In this document: positions 25,252-30,182 of the stretch, piece after piece
Position numbering within the stretch: position 1 is the stretch's first letter
How the letters are laid out: each line of letters begins with the position of its first letter
From: Proteobacteria bacterium UBA2133
Lineage (GTDB): Bacteria; Pseudomonadota; Gammaproteobacteria; Arenicellales; UBA868
Direction: 5' to 3'
NCBI GenBank assembly: GCA_002327725.1
Contig: DCXP01000078.1
Span: 22,470 to 52,651, forward strand
DNA: 30,182 nucleotides
Made by a program: the position numbers and the translations under genes
Notes under the pieces: generated by a model
What the model saw: the letters and a program-made list of their open reading frames with translations, nothing else
What the model was told of the DNA's origin: nothing
The model's database searches: none

Positions 25252-26205
25252 CTAGTTACACTGAGTCCATGGCTCCCAGGTTGCCTTGTTGGCATCCAGC
25301 CAGGCCGTTACCACATCAGCAATTTTCTTGCCCTCAAGGTCTGCCTCCACGATCAACTGGCCGACGGCAGCATTATCGATCTGGAAGTTGCGAACAGCCT
25401 GGTATGCGCAGGGCCATTTGGCTTCGCCGCCTTTCCAGCCGACCTTCTTGATCCAACCACGAGGTTTGCCGCAGTCGTATGCCATATTCGGGTTCAAACC
25501 GACTTTAGGATCTTCATAGCAGGCATCACTGTAGGGTGGGAAATCTACGAACTCGCCCTCGAATTTCACGGTTGCCCAATGGGGCGTGTACACCCAGCCC
25601 AGCCAGGGGGCCTTGCGCTGATAAGCTGATTCCAGCTCGGCGAACAGTGCGGCGTCGGTACCGGCATGGACCACCTCATAGTCGAGTCCCAGCGCCTCTA
25701 CCCGCTCGTCGTCAAAGCCAGCCCAGGTTACAGGCCCGCCCAGATATCTCCCGCGAGGTGCCGTTTCGGGCGTTGAAAACGCTTCCGCACAGTCGTTTAA
25801 TGCTTCCCAGTCGGGGAGGCCCGGGCATTTTTCCTTCATGTACATGGGATACCACCATTCTTCGATCGCGTTCATCCCGGTCTCTCCGAGATCGACGGTA
25901 TCCCCGGTTTTCAGGCTGGCCTCCATCGCCTGTTTGCCGGTGGTTTCCCACATTTCCATTGCAATATGCAGGTCTCCCGACTCAAGTCCTGCAAACTGTG
26001 CGATGTAGTCGGCTTGCTGGTATTTCACGTTGTAGCCCATGTTTTCCAGGATACGACCCATTAGCTCCGTGTTGATCAACTGGCCGGTCCAGTCGTGGAG
26101 CGTCAGGATGATGGGATCTTTTGATTCGACAGCTAGCGAGGTGTGCGAGAAAAAGGTGCCTATGAGCAGCGCAGCGAACCCTCGGCGTAATTTAACCGTA
26201 AGCAT
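25252..26205 (-). CDS. proX: Glycine betaine-type ABC substrate-binding protein (ProX/OpuAC family)
   Basis: This 317-residue periplasmic protein has a Sec signal peptide (residues 1-25, hydrophobic after 'KLRR', cleaved near 'SLA'). The mature part has the OpuAC fold: 'ILTLHDWTGQLINTELMGRILENMGYNV', 'LESGDLHIAMEMWETTG', 'NAIEEWWYPMYM' and 'APWLGWVYTPHWA'. Aromatic residues Trp39, Trp86, Trp117/118 and Trp204 are candidates for the cage that holds a quaternary ammonium or sulfonium group. This fits betaine or DMSP but does not choose between them. AGGAGG lies directly upstream of ATG 26205. It is the first gene of the leftward operon and sits ahead of an attenuating hairpin, so it should be made in excess. 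Confidence 0.92.
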   Translation of the reverse strand: MLTVKLRRGFAALLIGTFFSHTSLAVESKDPIILTLHDWTGQLINTELMGRILENMGYNVKYQQADYIAQFAGLESGDLHIAMEMWETTGKQAMEASLKTGDTVDLGETGMNAIEEWWYPMYMKEKCPGLPDWEALNDCAEAFSTPETAPRGRYLGGPVTWAGFDDERVEALGLDYEVVHAGTDAALFAELESAYQRKAPWLGWVYTPHWATVKFEGEFVDFPPYSDACYEDPKVGLNPNMAYDCGKPRGWIKKVGWKGGEAKWPCAYQAVRNFQIDNAAVGQLIVEADLEGKKIADVVTAWLDANKATWEPWTQCN

Positions 26206-26413
26206 TGGTTATCCTCCTGGTGTTTGTAATGGATTTAATTGCAAGGATGAGCCCTTGACGCCCCTAAGATTGCACAAACAGGCTCAAAAATAAAGTCGAA
26301 ATTCCGAAAAAATCAGCTATACGGGACTTTTGCCGGGCCCGCTACGCACCCGCCAGGTTCAACTCTACCTTGAGGCCGCTGGCCCGGGTATTTTGGATGC
26401 CTGAACTCAGCGG

Positions 26414-27322
26414 TTATGTTACCGTGTTGGGTAACACGCCGCAGATGATATCCGAGAACACCTTGAGTGCCGCCTCCCTCGGAAAAGTGGTGCGATAGAC
26501 CAGGCGGACCTCACGGAAGGCATCAGGAATCCTGACTTCCCGCAGGATGACCCTGTCGGTAGCGAGACGCCCGCCGTGCACCGAAAGTGCCGGTACCAGG
26601 GTGACGCCGAGACCCATTCCCACGAGTTGCACGAGCGTCTCGAGGCTGGATGCGTTCAGCCGAGGTATCGGATTACTGACATCCCGGCTGTCGATCTTGC
26701 AGGCGTTGATGATCTGCTCCGAGAGGCAGTGCTCTTGAGATAACAGCAGGACTTTTTCATCCTTAAGATCAGAAAGCGATACCTCGTCTTTGTTGTAGTA
26801 GTGATGATCCCGTGGGTGGGCCAGCCAGAAGGGCTCTTTGAAAAGCCGAATTTCATCGAGATCCTCGCCGGGGGGAGGGGTGGCAAGCAACGCCCCGTCC
26901 AACTGATGTTCACGGAGCTTGATGATCAGTTGATCCGTCGTGGCCTCGGTGAGTTCGAGCGAGAGCTCCGGATGCTGATGCTGAAGTTCCAGCATGAAGA
27001 GCGGCACCAGATAGGGGCTGAGCGTGTGGATTGCACCGATCCGAAGCGGACCCGCCAGCGGATCGTTCTGGGTGTTTCCCAGGCTGCGAATTACTTCGGC
27101 CTGTTCAAGTATCTGCCGGGCGTGGCCGATGATCTTCTGTCCGATCGGGGTGACGTGCACACTGCGGTTGGTCCGCTCAAAAAGGGTGGCGCCCAATTCC
27201 TGCTCCAGTTTGTGAATCTGCCCTGAAAGGGTAGGCTGACTGACGAAACAGCGCCGGGCAGCCTGTCCGAAGTGCAGGGTTTCACTCACGGCGACAAGGT
27301 ATTCAAGGTCGCGAATGTTCAT
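26414..27322 (-). CDS. oxyR: OxyR, LysR-family hydrogen-peroxide sensor
   Basis: This 302-residue regulator has the DNA-binding winged helix at residues 1-60 ('MNIRDLEYLVAVSETLHFGQAARRCFVSQPTLSGQIHKLE'). The sensor domain is beyond residue 90. The redox pair is Cys199 and Cys208 ('HCLSEQIINACK'), with the same numbering and eight-residue spacing as E. coli OxyR. Oxidation of Cys199 by peroxide forms a disulfide with Cys208 and switches the protein to an activator. The start is ATG 27322, which fits the family; longer in-frame starts upstream would run through the operator. It is divergent from the rubrerythrin gene, with an OxyR-type site between, so it likely represses itself and activates that operon. 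Confidence 0.95.
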   Translation of the reverse strand: MNIRDLEYLVAVSETLHFGQAARRCFVSQPTLSGQIHKLEQELGATLFERTNRSVHVTPIGQKIIGHARQILEQAEVIRSLGNTQNDPLAGPLRIGAIHTLSPYLVPLFMLELQHQHPELSLELTEATTDQLIIKLREHQLDGALLATPPPGEDLDEIRLFKEPFWLAHPRDHHYYNKDEVSLSDLKDEKVLLLSQEHCLSEQIINACKIDSRDVSNPIPRLNASSLETLVQLVGMGLGVTLVPALSVHGGRLATDRVILREVRIPDAFREVRLVYRTTFPREAALKVFSDIICGVLPNTVT

Positions 27323-27330
27323 TTTTGGTA

Positions 27331-27367
27331 ATAGATAATACCGATCAAAGTAATAATAATAAACGAT
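27331..27367 (+). promoter_or_regulatory. OxyR operator (two half-sites) in the oxyR-rubrerythrin intergenic region
   Basis: The 15-base half-site at 27331-27345 (ATAGATAATACCGAT) matches nine of ten fixed positions of ATAG-N-T-NNN-A-N-CTAT. After exactly seven bases, a second at 27353-27367 matches seven of ten. This is the spacing used by an OxyR tetramer. It lies nine bases before oxyR. Confidence 0.75.
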
Positions 27368-27396
27368 TATACATATTGTAGATCCGGCCTTAAAGT
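27368..27396 (+). promoter_or_regulatory. Candidate OxyR-activated promoter of the rubrerythrin operon
   Basis: TATACA (27368-27373) and TAAAGT (27391-27396) are 17 bases apart, with four of six matches each. The -35 box touches the second OxyR half-site, the arrangement expected for an OxyR-activated promoter with weak basal boxes. Confidence 0.35.
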
Positions 27397-27458
27397 AATG
27401 CCCACAGTGCTTTGACCAACGCTGTTGCATAGTCCATAAAAACTGAAGGAGAAACCTG

Positions 27459-27878
27459 ATGGCTCTTAAAGATTCCAAGACTGAACAAAACCTCAAGGAC
27501 GCGTTTGCCGGGGAATCCCAGGCAAACCGGCGCTACCTTTACTTCGCCGCCAAAGCCGACGTCGAAGGGTATAACGACGTCGCCGCCGTGTTCCGTTCGA
27601 CCGCCGAGGGTGAAACCGGGCACGCACACGGGCATCTGGAATACCTCGAGGAGACAGGCGACCCGGCCACCGGATTGCCGATCGGCGGTACCAGTGACAA
27701 CCTCAAGGCAGCAGTCGCAGGAGAGACTCACGAGTACACCGACATGTATCCCGGCATGGCCAAGACCGCGCGCGAAGAAGGCTTTGGCGAAATCGCCGAC
27801 TGGTTCGAGACACTGGGCAAAGCGGAACGGTCCCATGCCAACCGCTTCCAGAAAGCGCTGGATTCCCTGGACGACTGA
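27459..27878 (+). CDS. Rubrerythrin-family diiron protein lacking the rubredoxin domain
   Basis: The protein has 139 residues, only the four-helix ferritin-like domain. Metal ligands of the rubrerythrin pattern are Glu19 ('FAGESQANRRY'), Glu52/His55 ('GETGHAH'), Glu89 ('AGETHEY') and Glu123/His126 ('AERSHANRF'). The C-terminal rubredoxin-like FeCys4 domain of classical rubrerythrin (about 190 residues) is missing, so electrons must come from another protein. The iron-sulfur protein encoded next is the obvious candidate. Rubrerythrins reduce hydrogen peroxide to water at the diiron site. AAGGAGA precedes the ATG. OxyR control from the divergent operator fits this role. Confidence 0.92.
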   Translation: MALKDSKTEQNLKDAFAGESQANRRYLYFAAKADVEGYNDVAAVFRSTAEGETGHAHGHLEYLEETGDPATGLPIGGTSDNLKAAVAGETHEYTDMYPGMAKTAREEGFGEIADWFETLGKAERSHANRFQKALDSLDD

Positions 27879-27898
27879 CCGTCGCTTTGATGGTGCTG

Positions 27899-27926
27899 AA
27901 CGGGAGGCGCCAAGTCGCCTCCCGTT
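27899..27926 (+). terminator. Perfect 11-bp hairpin between rubrerythrin and Fe-S protein genes
   Basis: The arms at 27899-27909 and 27916-27926 are exact complements around a six-base loop. Only three T follow, so it is more likely an attenuator or an mRNA stabiliser than a full stop. It lets rubrerythrin be made in excess over the two proteins downstream. Confidence 0.65.
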
Positions 27927-27946
27927 TGCGTTAAACCGAAGGAATC

Positions 27947-29284
27947 ATGGGAAAAACGACCGAAGGCAGCCTTGAGGCGCCGGTCCGGCATCCGATCGAC
28001 TGGCAAAGCGCAGACTTCAACGACGAAGCAAAGCTGATGTCGGAGCTGGAGCGCGTCTTTGATCATTGCCATGGCTGCCGGCGCTGCGTATCGTTGTGTG
28101 ACAGTTTTCCGACGCTCTTCGATCTGGTGGACGAATCCGAGATGATGGAAGTCGATGGCGTCGACAAGAAGGATTACTGGAAGGTGGTTGATCAATGCTA
28201 CCTCTGTGATCTGTGTTACATGACCAAATGCCCTTACGTTCCGCCACACGAATGGAATATCGATTTCCCGCACCTGATGCTGCGGGCCAAAGCGGTTCGT
28301 TTTGCCCGGAGCGGTGCGTCCATCCGTGACAAGTTACTGACGAGTACCGATCTCGTCGGCAAGACGGCGGGAATTCCGGGTATATCGATTGCGGTCAATG
28401 CGGCAAACCGCTCAGCGCCCCTGCGCAAGACGCTGCATAAAGCGGCGGGCATTCACCAGCAGGCCCGCATTCCCCGCTATGCATCCCGACCCTTGCGCAA
28501 GAGGATGGCGAGCCTCACATCGCTGGATAAAGCCGACGCCAAACCGACCGCGCGGACACGGGGCAAGGTGGCCCTGTTTGCCACCTGTTACGGCAACCGG
28601 AACGACCCCGGGGTGGGAGAAGACCTGGTATCGGTTCTGGAACACAGCAAGATCCCTGTGACGATTGCCGAGAAGGAACGCTGCTGCGGCATGCCCAAAC
28701 TCGAACTGGGAGATCTTGTCTCTGTCAAGAAGGCAAAGGAGGAGAACATCCCGCCGCTCGCCAAATGCGTTGATGACGGCTGGGACCTCGTTGCGCTGGT
28801 GCCTTCGTGTGTGCTGATGTTCCGGAAGGAATTGCCGCTGCTGTTTGCGGATGACCCCGAGGTGCGCACGGTCGCCGATGCCTTCTTTGATCCCTTTGAG
28901 TACCTCATGCTGCGTCACAGCGAGGGACTCCTCAATACAGAATTTGTGACTGCACTGGGTTCAGTGGTTTACCATGCCTCGTGCCATCAGCGGGTGCAGA
29001 ATGTGGGCCCGAAAACGCGCGACCTGCTGAAACTCATCCCGGATACGGAGGTGACCATGATTGAGCGCTGTTCTGGTCACGACGGCACTTATGGCGTGAA
29101 GGCTGAGACCTTCGACAAAGCCATGAGAATCGGCAGGCCCGTCGTTAATGCGATCAGGAAAAACCAGCCCGACCACTATGGCAGCGATTGCCCGATCGCA
29201 GGCAATCACCTGGCGAACGGTGTCGGTGACGGCAGTACAGCGGAACACCCGATCAGCCTGCTTCGAAAAGCCTACGGAATCTGA
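27947..29284 (+). CDS. GlpC/HdrD-like iron-sulfur oxidoreductase with two [4Fe-4S] and CCG domains
   Basis: The 445-residue protein has two ferredoxin clusters: Cys41-x2-Cys-x2-Cys47-x3-Cys51 ('CHGCRRCVSLC') and Cys84-x2-Cys-x2-Cys90-x4-Cys95 ('CYLCDLCYMTKC'). Then come two CCG-type domains, the first with Cys214, Cys246-Cys247-Gly and Cys288, the second with Cys346, 'RCSGHDGTYG' (Cys375, second Cys replaced by Ser) and Cys415. CCG domains bind a non-cubane cluster or act on disulfides in heterodisulfide reductase HdrB/D. Here it probably moves electrons from quinol or thiols to the short rubrerythrin. GAAGGAA precedes ATG 27947. The substrate and the electron donor are not known. Confidence 0.9.
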   Translation: MGKTTEGSLEAPVRHPIDWQSADFNDEAKLMSELERVFDHCHGCRRCVSLCDSFPTLFDLVDESEMMEVDGVDKKDYWKVVDQCYLCDLCYMTKCPYVPPHEWNIDFPHLMLRAKAVRFARSGASIRDKLLTSTDLVGKTAGIPGISIAVNAANRSAPLRKTLHKAAGIHQQARIPRYASRPLRKRMASLTSLDKADAKPTARTRGKVALFATCYGNRNDPGVGEDLVSVLEHSKIPVTIAEKERCCGMPKLELGDLVSVKKAKEENIPPLAKCVDDGWDLVALVPSCVLMFRKELPLLFADDPEVRTVADAFFDPFEYLMLRHSEGLLNTEFVTALGSVVYHASCHQRVQNVGPKTRDLLKLIPDTEVTMIERCSGHDGTYGVKAETFDKAMRIGRPVVNAIRKNQPDHYGSDCPIAGNHLANGVGDGSTAEHPISLLRKAYGI

Positions 29285-29304
29285 GTTTTTCTATTGAAAA
29301 CCCT

Positions 29305-29889
29305 ATGAAGAAGTTATCGCGTAACGACCTCTTTTCCCTTGAAGCCTATTCGGTGGAGAGGCCGGATTTCCGGGCCCGCGTGTTGGCGCATAAGGCCCAC
29401 CGGCGTGTGGCGATCGGCCCGAACGCGACGCTTTATTTTGAGGATGCCCTGACCATGCAGTACCAGGTTCAGGAAATGCTTCGTATCGAGCGCATCTTTG
29501 AAGCGGACCAGATTCAGGAAGAACTGGATGCCTACAATCCGCTCATTCCGGACGGCTCCAACCTCAAGGCCACATTCATGCTGGAGTATCCCGAGGCTGC
29601 AGAGCGTCGTGAAGCCTTGTCCCGTCTGCTCGGGGTTGAAAAGGCAATCTGGCTCACGGTGGATGGGAACGAGCGCATCCGGCCGGTTGCGGACGAGGAC
29701 CTTGAACGCGAGACGGACGACAAGACCTCCGCTGTGCACTTTTTACGGTTTGAGTTATCCGCTGCGGATATCGCCGGCTTTAAAAGCGGCGCGCCGGTAC
29801 ATTTTGGTATCGACCACCGGGAGTACTCTAATCAGGTCGAGATTGGCACTGACGTTCAGCAAGCCCTGGCCGCCGATCTGCAGGGCTAA
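29305..29889 (+). CDS. DUF3501 family protein
   Basis: The 194-residue soluble protein has no signal or membrane segment. It starts 'MKKLSRNDLFSLEAY' and has the family blocks 'RPDFRARVLAHKAHRRVAIGPNATLYFED', 'TMQYQVQEMLRIERIFE' and 'ELDAYNPLIPDGSNLKATFMLEY', with a C-terminal 'VHFGIDHREY'. Conserved His/Arg/Glu residues would suit metal or cluster handling, but no function is established. It is 20 bases downstream of the iron-sulfur protein. I recall rubrerythrin, HdrD-like Fe-S protein and DUF3501 as a recurrent gene trio, so an accessory role in peroxide reduction is likely. Confidence 0.9.
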   Translation: MKKLSRNDLFSLEAYSVERPDFRARVLAHKAHRRVAIGPNATLYFEDALTMQYQVQEMLRIERIFEADQIQEELDAYNPLIPDGSNLKATFMLEYPEAAERREALSRLLGVEKAIWLTVDGNERIRPVADEDLERETDDKTSAVHFLRFELSAADIAGFKSGAPVHFGIDHREYSNQVEIGTDVQQALAADLQG

Positions 29890-29917
29890 ATAACACAGTC
29901 CTGTCCTTATCTGGGTC

Positions 29918-30034
29918 TCAGGAGCTGATACTCGGCAGATTCAGCTTGTGGGTTCGGGCGCAATCGATGGCGTCTTCGTAACCTGCGTCTGCATGGCGCA
30001 TCACGCCGCTTGCAGGATCGTTCCACAGCACCCG
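29918..30034 (-). pseudogene. hutU: C-terminal remnant of urocanate hydratase (hutU)
   Basis: The last 38 codons before a TGA at 29918-29920 read 'RVLWNDPASGVMRHADAGYEDAIDCARTHKLNLP', the very C-terminus of urocanase. The frame stays open to the window edge, but the residues before this block ('GGATAGLPAYGFSTGFGQPA') do not resemble the expected urocanase sequence with its 'GGGVG' NAD-binding block. No other minus-strand frame continues it. Either the gene was truncated by a deletion or rearrangement near 30035, or the assembly is chimeric there. I cannot exclude a frame-disrupted full gene beyond the window. Confidence 0.6.
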
Positions 30035-30182
30035 CGCAGGTTGGCCGAACCCGGTACTGAAACCATACGCGGGTAGCCCCGCCGTAGCACCGCCTGAAGG
30101 CGCCCGCGACTGTTTTGAATCTGCTCCCATACATCCGCCAAGAGCGCAATCCGACAGATTTGTGCCCCGATCTGCCGTAGTT
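30035..30182. other. Unassigned sequence at the right edge
   Basis: The minus-strand frame joining the urocanase tail is open throughout, but I find no match to urocanase or to another family. The plus strand shows no gene. It may be rearranged DNA. Confidence 0.3.

Noticed and set aside
26206..26413. Promoter of proX and terminator of oxyR in the 208-base gap
   Set aside because: Both must be near, but no -35/-10 pair with correct spacing and no compact hairpin with a T-run could be defended. Only the AGGAGG site before proX is clear.
27323..27496. N-terminal extension of OxyR
   Set aside because: It would translate the operator and the rubrerythrin promoter region. The helix-turn-helix begins right after ATG 27322 as in other OxyR proteins.
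1..30182. CRISPR arrays, insertion sequences, phage genes, tRNA or rRNA genes
   Set aside because: I saw no regularly spaced repeats, transposase or integrase motifs, tRNA cloverleaf arms or rRNA core sequences.

Overview
The window looks like a chromosomal segment of a marine or estuarine Proteobacterium, most likely a gammaproteobacterium. The evidence is an OxyR with E. coli-like cysteine numbering, an RraA homologue, a ProU-type betaine importer, and a DMSP demethylase-type protein. Gene density is high. I saw no rRNA, tRNA, CRISPR array, insertion sequence or phage gene. The taxonomic call is an inference from gene content only.

Layout. Positions 1-1120 carry two minus-strand genes: an RraA-family protein and a membrane-anchored SNase-like protein that has lost its catalytic residues. 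Positions 1483-6888 are a plus-strand peptide-type ABC importer: a Tat-exported binding protein, two permeases and a fused double ATPase. A HisC-like aminotransferase and a GlcG/HbpS-family protein follow. Positions 8583-9494 hold a minus-strand homocysteine S-methyltransferase, divergent from a DmdA-type demethylase (9751-10857). Downstream lie a class III CoA-transferase, an acyl-CoA dehydrogenase and a CitE-like lyase (11016-14222). Positions 14285-17689 are a surface or envelope module: a small membrane protein, a methyltransferase-containing protein and a membrane sulfatase-like hydrolase.

Positions 17676-26205 read leftward as a probable six-gene operon: betaine-binding protein, ProV, a double ProW, a choline-kinase-like phosphotransferase, a dimethylglycine/sarcosine dehydrogenase-like flavoprotein with a folate domain, and an HSL-type esterase. 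Positions 26414-29889 are an oxidative-stress unit. OxyR is transcribed away from a short rubrerythrin, an HdrD/GlpC-like double-cluster iron-sulfur protein and a DUF3501 protein, with a strong OxyR-type operator in between. The right end holds only the last ~38 codons of a urocanase gene on the minus strand, joined to sequence that does not look like urocanase.

The unifying theme of the middle is methylated-osmolyte use (glycine betaine, dimethylglycine, DMSP). These are taken up by ProU, demethylated onto tetrahydrofolate by DmdA and the dehydrogenase-GcvT protein, and possibly feed homocysteine methylation. The most interesting points are the DmdA neighbourhood, which has a CoA-transferase/ACAD/CitE set where DmdBCD might be expected; a perfect inverted repeat on the dmdA promoter; the OxyR-controlled rubrerythrin/Fe-S/DUF3501 set; and three perfect intra-operon hairpins, each just after a gene whose product is probably needed in excess.
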